Shown in pieces: positions 8,803-17,598 of a stretch of 64,000 bases of DNA. The stretch's first letter is position 1. The number at the start of each line of letters is the position of its first letter. Made by a program: the position numbers and the translations under genes. The notes below the pieces were generated by a model that was given only the letters and a program-made list of their open reading frames with translations, did no database searches and was not told where the DNA came from. Location: positions 1 through 64,000 of the forward strand of contig PKVW01000052.1 in assembly GCA_003131585.1 (NCBI GenBank), in the 5' to 3' direction. This DNA comes from Acidobacteriaceae bacterium. GTDB lineage: Bacteria; Acidobacteriota; Terriglobia; Terriglobales; Acidobacteriaceae.

Positions 8803-9329
8803 AAGCTCGGCGGCCCTGGCTGGCATTGTTCTTCCTGACATGGAGCGTGGCGAGCGCCAGTTGCGGATATCACACGGCCGGCCACGCCGTGCAGCTTCCG
8901 GAAAACGTCAGGACCATTGCTGTCCCGGCTTTCGTGAACGAGACCACCACCTACCGCATCGAACAGACTCTTACTTCGTCGGTGGTGCGCGAGTTCACGA
9001 CGCGCACGCACTATCACATTCTTAATAGTCCCGGCGAAGCCGCCGATGCCACGTTGCGCGGCACCGTGCTCTCCACCTCCGCGTCGCCCCTTACTTACAA
9101 CTCCGCGACCGGACAGGCTGCCAGCGTTTTGGTAGTAGTGAGCATGAAGGTATCGCTCACCGACCGCCAGGGCAAGGTTCTCTACCAGAATCCTTCGTAT
9201 CTGTTTCGCGAGCAGTATGAAGTCTCGCAGGACCTGGCCAGTTTTTTTGAGGAAGACTCGCCCGCATTCCGTCGGCTCTCCCAGGATTTCGCCCGCACCC
9301 TGGTCTCCAACATTCTGGAGGGCTTCTAG
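8799..9329 (+). CDS. lptE: LPS-assembly lipoprotein LptE
   Basis: Outer-membrane lipoprotein plug of the LptD translocon. ATG 8799 overlaps the previous stop (ATGA) and yields 176 residues with a signal peptide MKARRPWLALFFLTW and a lipid-anchor Cys at C22 followed by GYHTAG, the usual LptE mature start. The body has the alternating strand pattern VRTIAVPAFVNETTTYRIEQ and the DATLRG segment. Position upstream of holA is the classic lptE-holA order. Confidence 0.88.
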   Translation: MKARRPWLALFFLTWSVASASCGYHTAGHAVQLPENVRTIAVPAFVNETTTYRIEQTLTSSVVREFTTRTHYHILNSPGEAADATLRGTVLSTSASPLTYNSATGQAASVLVVVSMKVSLTDRQGKVLYQNPSYLFREQYEVSQDLASFFEEDSPAFRRLSQDFARTLVSNILEGF

Positions 9330-9373
9330 ATGCTAGAGTTTGTGGCGACGGCTTCTTCAACGGAGAACTTCTG

Positions 9374-10504
9374 ATGCGGGCTTTCGCCCAAGCCGAGCGC
9401 TTTGTCAGCGAGCTTGAATCGCGCAAGCTGCGTCCCGCCTATGTGTTCGTGGGCGACGAAGCTTTCTTCCGCAAGCGCTTCCGTGACGCCATTCTCGAGC
9501 ACATGGTTCCGGCTGATCTTCGTGACTTCAGCCTGTTCGACTTCGACCTCGCAGAAAACGACCTTGCCGAAGTCCTCGACCGCGCCCGCACGCCCTCGCT
9601 GATGGCGCCATTTCAGGTATTTTTCGTGCGCGGCGTGAAGAGTCTTTTTGGCCGCGGCTCGAACGAAGAAAAACTCGCAGCCATCGAAGAATATTGCAAG
9701 AACCCGAATCCCGACGCGCTGGTTGTATTTGTGGCCGACCATATCAGCATTCCCGCCGACGTCCGCCGGATGGAGATGCAGGATAAAGAACGTTATCAGC
9801 GCATTCGCGAAACCATGGGCCAGTACTGCGGCATCGTCGAACTGGCGCGGGTGGAGGAAGGCGAAGCGGTGCGCTGGATCTCCGAATATTGCGCCGACCG
9901 CGCCGTAGAGATAAAGATCGATCCCGATGGCGCCCGCGAACTGGTCGATGCGCTCGGCGGCGATATGATGATGATCTCGAACGAACTGGAGAAGCTCATG
10001 CTCTACGTCGGAGCGCGGAACCACATCACGCTGGGCGACGTGGAAACCATGGTGCTCGCCGCCAAGCAGCGCTCGCTGTATGAGCTGACCGACGCCATCT
10101 CCGCCAAAGACCGCGTGCGCGCGCTGGAAGTGCTGGATGCGATCCTGTCTTCGGGCGATGGTGAAGAAGCCGCAATCGGACACATCTACATGCTGGCCAA
10201 AACCTTCCGCCAGATGCTGGTGATTCTCGAACGCAACGTGCGCGACCAGCGCATGCTCTGGGCCGCGCTGTGGCAGGGCTTCCGCGTGCCTCCATTCGCC
10301 GCCGACGATATCATCAAACAGGCCCGCCGCTACAAGTCCCGCCGCGATTTGACCCGCGCGATCCGCCTGGTGGCCAAGGCCGATCTCGCTCTGCGGTCGA
10401 ATCCCGTGAGCAAGCGCATGGTGCTGGAACGGCTCGTGATGGACTTGACCACCGAGCCGAAGCTCGAAGCTCCAGGATGGATGCAGGATCAGTTGCCGGT
10501 GTGA
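9374..10504 (+). CDS. holA: DNA polymerase III subunit delta
   Basis: Clamp-loader subunit that opens the sliding clamp. 376 residues with PAYVFVGDEAFFRKRFRDAI at the N-terminus (no functional Walker A, as in the family), the middle SLMAPFQVFFVRGVKSLFG, the helical EKLMLYVGARNHITLGDVE, and a C-terminal collar domain. ATG 9374 lies 45 bases after the lptE stop. Confidence 0.9.
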   Translation: MRAFAQAERFVSELESRKLRPAYVFVGDEAFFRKRFRDAILEHMVPADLRDFSLFDFDLAENDLAEVLDRARTPSLMAPFQVFFVRGVKSLFGRGSNEEKLAAIEEYCKNPNPDALVVFVADHISIPADVRRMEMQDKERYQRIRETMGQYCGIVELARVEEGEAVRWISEYCADRAVEIKIDPDGARELVDALGGDMMMISNELEKLMLYVGARNHITLGDVETMVLAAKQRSLYELTDAISAKDRVRALEVLDAILSSGDGEEAAIGHIYMLAKTFRQMLVILERNVRDQRMLWAALWQGFRVPPFAADDIIKQARRYKSRRDLTRAIRLVAKADLALRSNPVSKRMVLERLVMDLTTEPKLEAPGWMQDQLPV

Positions 10505-10568
10505 AGAAGGTTCGTAGCTATTAACTCCTGGCTTCTGAAGGCTGTCGCGATGAGGAGGTATTGACAGC

Positions 10569-12341
10569 ATGTCGTTTCAGGCACCAATTAGTGTCTCGGA
10601 TGTAATTTCGCGTATCCGGAGTCGGAGATTACTGCTGCCCGCCATACAGCGAGAATTCGTATGGGAGCCCCATAAAGTTGAGTGGCTCTTCGATTCGCTG
10701 CTGCAAGGCTATCCGATTGGCAGCTTCTTGTTTTGGGAAGTCCGAGATCAATCCGTAAAGAGCGACTACCGCTACTATGAAGTTTTGAAGGAATTTCGCG
10801 AGCGTTATCAAACACACAATCCCGAGTTCAACACCAAGGGCCATATAGACTTCGATGCGGTCCTTGATGGGCAACAGCGATTGACAGCGCTCTTTATCGG
10901 GCTAACCGGCACCTATGCCTACAAAAAGCCGCGCGTACGGTGGGAGGATAGCGAGCGGGCGTTGCCGACCCGAAAGCTTTACCTGAACCTTAGTGGGCCG
11001 GCTTCCGAGGACGATAACGAAGCTGGGAGGAAATATGAGTTCAAATTCCTCACCGCCGATGAGTTCAGCGGAAATGCAAAACAGTGGTTCGACGTTGGTA
11101 GAATTCTGGATTTACCTCAAGCATATGAGTTCACCCAGATGCTGATCAGCGACGGCCTCCAAGACGATAAATTCGCCGCGACGGCTTTGTCAAAGCTGCA
11201 TGCTGTCGTGCATACGGAGCGAATTATAAATTATTACGTCGTGACGAAGGCGGACATGGAACAGGCACTGAACGTTTTCGTTCGTGTGAACAGCGGTGGT
11301 GAGCCCCTATCGCTTTCAGATATGCTGATGTCTACCGCCATTGCAAATTGGACGTCACGAGATGCCAAAAAAGAGATTCTCGGCCTGGTCGATCAAGTTC
11401 AGGCGAAGGGTTTTTTTATAAGTAAAGATTTGATACTTAAGGCATGTCTGTATCTCTACAACTCCGACATTCGATATAAAGTCTCGAACTTCAAAGCCGC
11501 TCATGTGAAGCCGTTTGAGGATAACTGGGACGCCGTGCACGCGAGCATACTCGCTGTGTTCGATTTGGTCGGCAACTTTGGCTACGATGAAAGATCGCTT
11601 ACATCGAAGAACGCTCTACTTCCCATCATTTATTGGGTACATCATAAAGGGATTGCAAAGGGCCTCACCTCGCAAGTGGCGTTGCGGGATGATAGGGACG
11701 CAATGCGGCGATGGTTGCACACAATGCTCCTGAAGGGCGTATTTGGCTCGTCTGCTGATACGATCCTCTCAGCTATCCGTAAGGCATTTGTGGGCGATGA
11801 CTTTGGCAATCCATTTGTACTGCCGCGCCTTGCAGTATTCCCAGCTGCAGAGATTGGGACAATACTGCGTGCGCAGGGTAAAGATCCCCACGTCACGGAC
11901 GAATTCATAGACTCCCTGCTCTATACGGAATATGAAGACAGAGAAGCCTTCACCATCTTGGCGCTTCTAGCACCGAATCTCGATTATAAAAATGGCGACT
12001 TCAACAAGGACCATCTGCACCCGGAGAGTGCTTTCAAGAATAAGGCTCTCAACGCCGCAAACATCGCGGCAGCCGACTTGGAATTCTATCGGGACCGTAG
12101 ACATTGGAACAGCATCTTGAACTTGAGACACCTTGATGCAAATGAAAACAAGTCCAAGCAGCATTCGACGCTTGTCGATTGGGCGTCCAAAGAATCGAAG
12201 CGACAGAAAGTGTCCTTAACGAAGTTCTGTGCTGATCGACAATTGCCGGACGATGCTACGCTGCTCGAATTCGCAAGATTTCGTGAATTCGTCAGTGAGC
12301 GGCGCAAAATTCTCGGCAAGCAGCTTCGCCAATTGTTGTAG
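10569..12341 (+). CDS. DUF262 protein with C-terminal HNH-like region (GmrSD-type)
   Basis: 590 residues. The N-terminal DUF262 (ParB/Srx-like) domain shows LLLPAIQREFVWEPHKVEWL, GYPIGSFLFWEV and the nucleotide-handling D100-GQQR-104 motif; the C-terminal part has DHLHPESAF (481-489) and NLRHLDANENKSKQ, matching the His-Asn-Lys pattern of DUF1524 HNH nucleases. GmrSD proteins are type IV restriction enzymes acting on modified DNA, so a defence role is likely but not shown. GAGGAGG (10552-10558) precedes the ATG. Codon use is more AT-rich than its neighbours and its 3' end abuts a decayed toxin-antitoxin pair, both signs of insertion. Confidence 0.82.
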   Translation: MSFQAPISVSDVISRIRSRRLLLPAIQREFVWEPHKVEWLFDSLLQGYPIGSFLFWEVRDQSVKSDYRYYEVLKEFRERYQTHNPEFNTKGHIDFDAVLDGQQRLTALFIGLTGTYAYKKPRVRWEDSERALPTRKLYLNLSGPASEDDNEAGRKYEFKFLTADEFSGNAKQWFDVGRILDLPQAYEFTQMLISDGLQDDKFAATALSKLHAVVHTERIINYYVVTKADMEQALNVFVRVNSGGEPLSLSDMLMSTAIANWTSRDAKKEILGLVDQVQAKGFFISKDLILKACLYLYNSDIRYKVSNFKAAHVKPFEDNWDAVHASILAVFDLVGNFGYDERSLTSKNALLPIIYWVHHKGIAKGLTSQVALRDDRDAMRRWLHTMLLKGVFGSSADTILSAIRKAFVGDDFGNPFVLPRLAVFPAAEIGTILRAQGKDPHVTDEFIDSLLYTEYEDREAFTILALLAPNLDYKNGDFNKDHLHPESAFKNKALNAANIAAADLEFYRDRRHWNSILNLRHLDANENKSKQHSTLVDWASKESKRQKVSLTKFCADRQLPDDATLLEFARFREFVSERRKILGKQLRQLL

Positions 12342-12371
12342 GCTCCACAAAGTTGGGGCAGCAGCCTCGTT

Positions 12372-12449
12372 CCTCTCCGGATTGCGAGCAATTGCCGACT
12401 TCAACTCCGCAAGCGCCTCCGGGTGAAGATCAAGCGGCATAGCGGCCAT
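12372..12449 (-). pseudogene. Truncated RelE/ParE-type toxin remnant
   Basis: On the minus strand ATG at 12449 (or 12440) opens MPLDLHPEALAELKSAI, a good match to the first helix of RelE/ParE toxins. After about 25 residues (...PERNEAAA) the similarity stops and the frame runs into the 3' region of the DUF262 gene, so the catalytic half of the toxin is missing. Confidence 0.65.
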
Positions 12450-12668
12450 TGAGGATTGCTGAAATTTGCCGGCGACCTTCGGCTCAAGGGATGGGCTTTA
12501 CCTTGCCGGAATCGAGTTCCTGAATTCGGCGGGCGATCTCTTCGTTCCATTCCTCCTCGGCGGAGGCGTCGACGGTATCGTCAAGGCTTTCGAGAAGGGA
12601 ACCAGCTAGAGCGGCGCGGGCTTCAGGCCGAGCGCTTTTTTCAGCAGTTCGGTAACTTCCTGAGTCAT
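12430..12668 (-). pseudogene. Frameshifted addiction-module antitoxin remnant
   Basis: From ATG 12668 (minus) the frame reads MTQEVTELLKKALGLKPAPL then stops; in another frame it continues AGSLLESLDDTVDASAEEEW, NEEIARRIQELDSGKVKPIP, then TGA where the family has Trp, then AEGRRQIS. The whole resembles the Unstab_antitox family that pairs with RelE/ParE toxins. The 239-base span is not a multiple of three, so there is at least one frameshift plus one nonsense change. It overlaps the toxin remnant start as in intact modules. Confidence 0.7.
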
Positions 12669-12721
12669 GCTAGCTATTCTACCTCCGCTTCGAGGCGAGA
12701 GCTAAAGGCCAGGACCTTACC

Positions 12722-12985
12722 CTACTTCATCGCTGTGACGCGGACGCCGAGGCGAGACTTGTAGCGCGCGGCGGTATTTCCGTGCAGCGTGCCCTTCTGG
12801 ATGGCCTTGTCGAGCGCGGATACGGTCTGGCGGTAGGTCTTCTCGGCGGCTGGCTTGTCGCCCTTCTCGATGGTCTCGCGCAAATTGCGCAGCGCGGTGC
12901 GCAGGCGGGAGGTGTTGGCGCGATTGGTGGCCGTGCGCTTTACGGTCTGGCGGGCGCGTTTTAGCGCCGAATGATGATTAGCCAT
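12722..12985 (-). CDS. rpsT: 30S ribosomal protein S20
   Basis: Primary 16S rRNA-binding protein of the small subunit. 87 residues, Lys/Arg-rich helices: [20 protein letters not shown], then [37 protein letters not shown] and the C-terminal [10 protein letters not shown]. All features are standard for S20. Confidence 0.95.
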   Translation of the reverse strand: MANHHSALKRARQTVKRTATNRANTSRLRTALRNLRETIEKGDKPAAEKTYRQTVSALDKAIQKGTLHGNTAARYKSRLGVRVTAMK

Positions 12986-13017
12986 ATTCTTATCTGACCC
13001 TTGCGTGTACAGCGAGA

Positions 13018-13037
13018 TATTCGGTGAGTGCCGAATA
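13018..13037 (-). promoter_or_regulatory. Stem-loop upstream of rpsT
   Basis: A perfect 7-bp hairpin (TATTCGG, six-base loop, CCGAATA) lies 33 bases upstream of the rpsT start. S20 synthesis is autoregulated in other bacteria; whether this hairpin takes part is unknown. Confidence 0.35.
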
Positions 13038-13049
13038 GGTTATTCTACG

Positions 13050-13338
13050 GGACTAAGTCTCGACCGGTCAAACGCTTGAGCTTCATTGAGTTAAGCGGCC
13101 ATTGACTCCCACCCCGTCGCGGGGTACGCTTTAACCAATGGTAGTGACTTGCCTCCTGGGCATGAGCATCCCGGCTGGTCCCGTCTCGAAGCATAATCCT
13201 GTTTTGTCTAAGAAGTGGCTGAGGTGTGAATTGGCTAGAGAGTACCGACACGGCTGCCTCGCTTCGCTCGGTGGACAGCCGAGGGCGGCTGTCCCCACAT
13301 GGTTCGCCCTGTCTTACATGGTTCGTCAAAGAGACTGA
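13050..13338. other. Intergenic region between rpsT and phoH with a GGACAGCC palindrome
   Basis: I see no convincing gene here. Positions 13272-13293 hold a palindrome GGACAGCCGAGGGCGGCTGTCC followed by CCACA; a related word occurs at 39961-40010 (ggggacagccgcccc...), so it looks like a dispersed intergenic repeat. The phoH promoter must also lie here but no clear -35/-10 pair stands out. Confidence 0.4.
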
Positions 13339-14388
13339 ATGAAGAAAAGCATCGGGATTAGTCCCAACATCGAGACTTTGTTCGGCACGCGCGACGAGAA
13401 CGTGCGCGTGCTGGAAGATGGCCTGAACGTCACGATTGACCTGCGATCGAACGCCATCGAACTGGAGGGCGCGGCTCGCGACGTGGCTCGCGCCGAACAG
13501 GTGTTTGCCGATTACGAGAGCCTGCGGCGCTCCGGATACAGCTTCAACAACGGCGATTTGAACAGCATGCTGCGCGTGCTGACGGCGGATTCGACCGCAA
13601 CCTTGCGCGGGCTGGCCGACGCGGGCCGCCAGCGCTCGCTGGGCCGGCGCGTGGTGCAACCGAAGAGCGTGAATCAGCGCCGCTATGTGGAAGCGATCGA
13701 GAAGCACGACATGGTCTTCGGCGTTGGCCCGGCGGGAACGGGCAAGACGTATCTCGCCGTGGCCATGGCGATTTCCGCGCTGCTCGCCAAGCGGGTGAAC
13801 CGCATCATCCTGGCGCGTCCGGCGGTGGAAGCGGGCGAGCGGCTGGGTTTTTTGCCGGGTACGTTGCAGGACAAGATCGACCCTTACCTGCGTCCGTTGT
13901 ACGACGCGCTTTATGACATGCTCGAGCCGGAAAAAGTGGACCGCTATCTGGAGAAGAATGTCATCGAGATTGCGCCGATCGCCTTCATGCGCGGGCGCAC
14001 GTTGAACGATTCGTTTGTGATTCTCGATGAGGCGCAGAACACGACTTCGGAACAGATGAAGATGTTCGTCACCCGTCTCGGATTCAACTCCAAAGCGGTG
14101 ATTACCGGGGACATCACGCAGATCGATTTGCCCAACGCGCGCCGTAGCGGGCTGCTGGAGGCGATTGACATCTTGCAGCGGGTGGAAGGCTTGACGTTCG
14201 TTCACTTCGACGAATCCGATGTGGTGCGTCACCACCTGGTGCAGCGGATTATTCGCGCCTACGACGAGCACAAAACCCACATCGCCGAGCAGCAGATGCT
14301 GCTGCTGGCCGGCGGCAAAAGCGCCGATGCGAGGAGCTCGGGGGCAGCGAATACAAACGACGGCTCCAGAGAGGCCTCGGGAGAATAG
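13339..14388 (+). CDS. phoH: PhoH-like ATPase
   Basis: Cytoplasmic P-loop ATPase (PhoL/PhoH family) usually encoded beside ybeY and linked to RNA processing or ribosome maturation. 349 residues: an N-terminal KH-like part (NVTIDLRSNAIELEG), Walker A GVGPAGTGKT at 128-137, Walker B SFVILDEAQNTT, and GDITQIDLP. The C-terminal 30 residues are low-complexity (GGKSADARSSGAANTN). The phoH-ybeY-corC order seen here is widely conserved. Confidence 0.93.
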   Translation: MKKSIGISPNIETLFGTRDENVRVLEDGLNVTIDLRSNAIELEGAARDVARAEQVFADYESLRRSGYSFNNGDLNSMLRVLTADSTATLRGLADAGRQRSLGRRVVQPKSVNQRRYVEAIEKHDMVFGVGPAGTGKTYLAVAMAISALLAKRVNRIILARPAVEAGERLGFLPGTLQDKIDPYLRPLYDALYDMLEPEKVDRYLEKNVIEIAPIAFMRGRTLNDSFVILDEAQNTTSEQMKMFVTRLGFNSKAVITGDITQIDLPNARRSGLLEAIDILQRVEGLTFVHFDESDVVRHHLVQRIIRAYDEHKTHIAEQQMLLLAGGKSADARSSGAANTNDGSREASGE

Positions 14389-14479
14389 CGCCTCAGGCAG
14401 CGCGGAAGGCTGTGCGTGGGCCCTGCTCTTCGTTTTGCGACGCGGTGGTTAGTCCGCAGAACGGGCTGTCCTCCCGAAG

Positions 14480-15028
14480 ATGCCGATGAAACTTGGGAAG
14501 CGCGCCGGGAGCAAGTTGGTTATCCTCCGAAAAAGAATCGCGGGGCTGAGCCAGTCAACGCTCGAACGTTTTGTGTCGCGGGCGAGGCGAGCGGTCCATT
14601 TGCGTGACCCGGTGAATGTGTTGGTAACCAGCAGCGCCGAGTTACGATCTCTGAACCGGCGATTCCGGGGAGCGGACAAACCCACGGACGTATTGTCGTT
14701 TCCATCGCCGCGGGTGGGGCGTCGACCGGCGAGGCGGGTTGCCGGGGATGTGGCGATTTCCGCGGACATCGCCCGGACGAATGCCACGCGCCTGGGGCAC
14801 TCGGTAGCGGATGAGGTGAAGATTCTGGTGCTGCATGGCATCCTGCATCTGGCGGGCTTCGATCACGAGCACGACAATGGCGAGATGGCGCGCAAAGAGA
14901 ACCGGTTGCGGCGGCAACTGAAGTTGGAGGTGGGCCTGATCGAAAGGACGCAGCCGAGTGTCCGCAAGGTTTTGACCCGCAAGATACGGAGAGATCGCCG
15001 CTCCGCGCCAAAGCGGAGAACTGCATGA
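14480..15028 (+). CDS. ybeY: Endoribonuclease/rRNA maturation factor YbeY
   Basis: Zn-dependent enzyme for 16S rRNA 3'-end maturation and ribosome quality control. Metal motif HGILHLAGFDH with H119, H123 and H129; NRRFRGADKPTDVLSFP precedes it as usual. 182 residues, longer than average because of a basic C-terminal tail (VLTRKIRRDRRSAPKRR). The stop overlaps the next start by 4 bases. Confidence 0.93.
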   Translation: MPMKLGKRAGSKLVILRKRIAGLSQSTLERFVSRARRAVHLRDPVNVLVTSSAELRSLNRRFRGADKPTDVLSFPSPRVGRRPARRVAGDVAISADIARTNATRLGHSVADEVKILVLHGILHLAGFDHEHDNGEMARKENRLRRQLKLEVGLIERTQPSVRKVLTRKIRRDRRSAPKRRTA

Positions 15029-16290
15029 ATTGGGCCGTGGCGCTCGCGCTGATCCCGCTGCTGGGCCTGCTGGCGTTAGCCTCCTACGTGGATCGCGTCT
15101 ACCAGGAGATCGGCAAGTTTCTTTCGAGGGAATTCCAGGACAACATTGACGTCTTCGAGCAGAAGGTTGAGCCCAATCTGCACGTGAGCCGCGCCCGGGC
15201 ATCGCTCTCCATGGCAGTGCTCAAGCAGTTGACCATGGCGTCAATTGCGTTGCTCGTAGGCTTCGTGGTCTTCGGGGACCAGCGGTGGAGTATCTACGAG
15301 ATTCTGCAGGCCGCCATCAGCCTGATTTTGATCATCATCGTGTTCAACCAATTTCTGCCGTTCGTCTTCTTCTCGCGCACCGACGGCGCCTGGCTCATCC
15401 GCTGGACGTGGCTTCTCCGCATGCTGATTTACCTGGTGCTGCCTGTGACCATCGTTCTGGGTTTCCTGCAATCGGTGGCGTCGCTCACTCACCAAAACAC
15501 ACGCGAGCAGCCGGAAAGCGCAGCCGAGGCGGTGGATGCGTTGATAGAAGCGGGCCAGGAAGAAGGAATTATCCAGGAAGGGGACCGCGACCTGATTCAG
15601 TCCGTGGTGGAATTCAGCGGCAAGACGGTGCGCGAAGCCATGAAGCCGCGTCCGGAGATGTTTGCCGTACCGGTGGAAACCACGGTCGAGCGATTCATCG
15701 AGATGCTGCGCGCGAAGCACTACTCGCGCGTGCCGGTGTACGCGCAAAGCATCCACAACATCAAAGGCATCGTCTACGCCCAGGACGTGTTGCAAGTGCC
15801 TGACAGTGAGGCCTCCAAGCGCACTCTCGAAACGCTGATGCGGCGCGACGTCTATTTCGTGCCGGAGAGCAAACTGGGCAGCGACTTGCTTCGGGAGATG
15901 CAGAAAAACAACATTCGCATGACGATCGTGGTCGATGAATATGGCGGCGTGGCCGGCCTGGTGACGATCGAAGATCTGGTGGAAGAGATCGTGGGTGAAA
16001 TCCGGGACGAGCACGAGAAGCCCGAAATCGTCAGGGAGAATGATCAGTCCTACATCGTTTCCGGAGGAATGGACGTGGACCGCCTCGACGAACTATTCGG
16101 GACAAAACCGGAGGGAAGGGAATCGGCCACCGTGGCGGGCCTGGTCAGCGAGTTGGCGGGGCACATCCCGCAACGCGGCGAAACGGTCGATGACGACGGC
16201 CTGCGGTTCGAAGTTCTGGAGTCGACGGACCGCAAGGTGGAGCGCGTGAGGATTACCGCAGTGCAGCCGCGACAGTTGAAGCTGATATGA
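15025..16290 (+). CDS. CNNM/CBS-domain transporter-associated protein (CorC/HlyC family)
   Basis: 421 residues. N-terminal hydrophobic segments (1-25, 73-95, 100-120, 135-155) resemble a divergent CNNM membrane domain; then paired CBS domains (VREAMKPRPEMFAV to RRDVYFVPESKLGSDLLREM, with IVVDEYGGVAGLVTIEDLVE) and a C-terminal CorC_HlyC domain (SYIVSGGMDVDRLDELFG). Family members take part in Mg2+/Co2+ efflux or homeostasis. ATGA overlap with ybeY shows translational coupling. Confidence 0.88.
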   Translation: MNWAVALALIPLLGLLALASYVDRVYQEIGKFLSREFQDNIDVFEQKVEPNLHVSRARASLSMAVLKQLTMASIALLVGFVVFGDQRWSIYEILQAAISLILIIIVFNQFLPFVFFSRTDGAWLIRWTWLLRMLIYLVLPVTIVLGFLQSVASLTHQNTREQPESAAEAVDALIEAGQEEGIIQEGDRDLIQSVVEFSGKTVREAMKPRPEMFAVPVETTVERFIEMLRAKHYSRVPVYAQSIHNIKGIVYAQDVLQVPDSEASKRTLETLMRRDVYFVPESKLGSDLLREMQKNNIRMTIVVDEYGGVAGLVTIEDLVEEIVGEIRDEHEKPEIVRENDQSYIVSGGMDVDRLDELFGTKPEGRESATVAGLVSELAGHIPQRGETVDDDGLRFEVLESTDRKVERVRITAVQPRQLKLI

Positions 16291-16291
16291 G

Positions 16292-16454
16292 GCGGGCTTC
16301 GGGCTTCGGCTTTCGGGCTTCGGCAAAACCCGTCCGGTCAGGTTAGCAAGCCGGCAGCCTGATATAGTCAGAAATACACCTTCAACCTTCGAATTTCAAT
16401 AAAGTATCGAGGCCTCAAGAGCCGAAGCCCGATAGCTGAAGCCCGAAGCCCGAT
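16292..16454. repeat. Inverted-repeat element filling the corC-era gap
   Basis: The left arm 16292-16324 is made of repeated GGGCTTCGG words; the right arm 16421-16454 is its near-exact reverse complement (about 30 of 33 positions). The arms enclose about 96 bases. The element begins 2 bases after the corC stop and ends 4 bases before the era start. Similar elements lie at 36866-36993 and 60511-60655. Confidence 0.85.
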
Positions 16455-16457
16455 CTT

Positions 16458-17462
16458 ATGCCATTCCGCTCCGGTTTTGTCTGCATTCTCGGCCGCCCCA
16501 ACGCCGGCAAGTCCACGCTGCTCAATGTCCTCGTGGGCGAAAAGCTCGCGATCATCTCGCCCAAACCGCAGACCACACGCAACCGAATCCAAGGCATCGT
16601 CAACCTGCCTAAAAGCAAAGGCCAGAGCGGGGCGCAGATCGTCTTGATCGATACTCCGGGCGTACACAAACCGGACAGTTCCCTGGGCCGCAAGATGATG
16701 ATCGAGGTGCGGGAGGCTCTGGAAGGCTGCGATCTTATTCTCCTGATCATGGACGCAACCCGGAAGCTGGATCGGCGTGATGAGTTCGCCATACAGATGC
16801 TGAAGCACTCGACGACGAAAGTGTGCCTTGTCCTTAACAAAATCGACTTGCTGAGAGGAGGAAAGGGCCAGCTACTGCCGTTGATCGAGGAGTACAAAAA
16901 GCTGCATCCATTCCACGAAATCATCCCAATTTCCGCGTTGAAACGGGATGGACTCGACATACTGTTGAAGCAAGTAACGGCCGCCTTACCGGTTGGGCCT
17001 CCTTATTTTCCAGAAGACCAGGTCACCGACCAGCCGGCGCGCTTCATGGCTGCGGAAATCGTTCGCGAACGGGTGCTGGTCGAAACCGAGGAAGAGCTCC
17101 CTTACGCAACCACCGTGATTGTTGAGAGCTTCGAGGAGGGCGCCAGGCTGACGCGCGTCTCCGCTACGATCTACTGCGAGCGCGAAGGCCAGAAGGGCAT
17201 CCTGATCGGCAAAAAGGGACAGATGCTGAAACGGATCGGCACTTCGGCGCGCCTGCAGCTCGAGCGCATGAAGGGGACGAAAGTTTTTCTGGAGCTTTAC
17301 GTCAAGGTGCAGCCCAACTGGCGCGAATCGTGCGGTTTTGTGGAAGAACTCGACTGGAGAAGGCAGTTGGAGCATCTGACGGACGGGCGGATTGAGCGGC
17401 CAAAAGACCCGCCAAAAGCGCCGACGAAACCAAATACCGCCAAGAGAAACGAGGAACGATGA
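16458..17462 (+). CDS. era: GTPase Era
   Basis: Essential GTPase binding the 3' end of 16S rRNA during 30S assembly. G1 GRPNAGKST (12-20), G2 around KPQTTRNRIQG, G3 DTPGVHKP, G4 NKID, and the C-terminal KH domain with GQKGILIGKKGQMLKRIG. 334 residues, about 30 more than E. coli Era owing to a Pro/Lys-rich C-terminal tail after residue 310. The start sits at the edge of a palindromic element with no good Shine-Dalgarno, so translation may depend on folding of the upstream repeat. Confidence 0.95.
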   Translation: MPFRSGFVCILGRPNAGKSTLLNVLVGEKLAIISPKPQTTRNRIQGIVNLPKSKGQSGAQIVLIDTPGVHKPDSSLGRKMMIEVREALEGCDLILLIMDATRKLDRRDEFAIQMLKHSTTKVCLVLNKIDLLRGGKGQLLPLIEEYKKLHPFHEIIPISALKRDGLDILLKQVTAALPVGPPYFPEDQVTDQPARFMAAEIVRERVLVETEEELPYATTVIVESFEEGARLTRVSATIYCEREGQKGILIGKKGQMLKRIGTSARLQLERMKGTKVFLELYVKVQPNWRESCGFVEELDWRRQLEHLTDGRIERPKDPPKAPTKPNTAKRNEER

Positions 17463-17540
17463 ACGCGACGATATCCCGGATAAGCGCTGTCCGTGCCCGT
17501 TTCGCGGCTTAGCTGCGGTCGCAGTTTATGCCTCCCGAGA

Positions 17541-17570
17541 TTGTGTTAACGAGGGTTGGGCAGCTAGAAT
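17541..17570 (+). promoter_or_regulatory. Candidate sigma-70 promoter for the HATPase gene
   Basis: TTGTGT, 18-base spacer, TAGAAT, ending 28 bases before the ATG at 17599. Match to consensus is moderate. Confidence 0.35.
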
Positions 17571-17598
17571 CGACTAAGACCAGTTCCGAACCACAACG

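Noticed and set aside
12456-12764. Plus-strand 102-codon frame after the DUF262 gene
   Set aside because: Arg-rich antisense of the antitoxin remnant and of rpsT.
13138-13338. 66-codon frame upstream of phoH
   Set aside because: Runs through a palindromic repeat and has no coding character.
13045-14280. 411-codon minus-strand frame opposite phoH
   Set aside because: Composition (Arg, His, Gln rich) is that of an antisense shadow; the plus strand encodes a clear PhoH.
15025-16290. Secreted haemolysin
   Set aside because: The HlyC name is historical; CBS and CorC domains with membrane segments point to metal-ion homeostasis.
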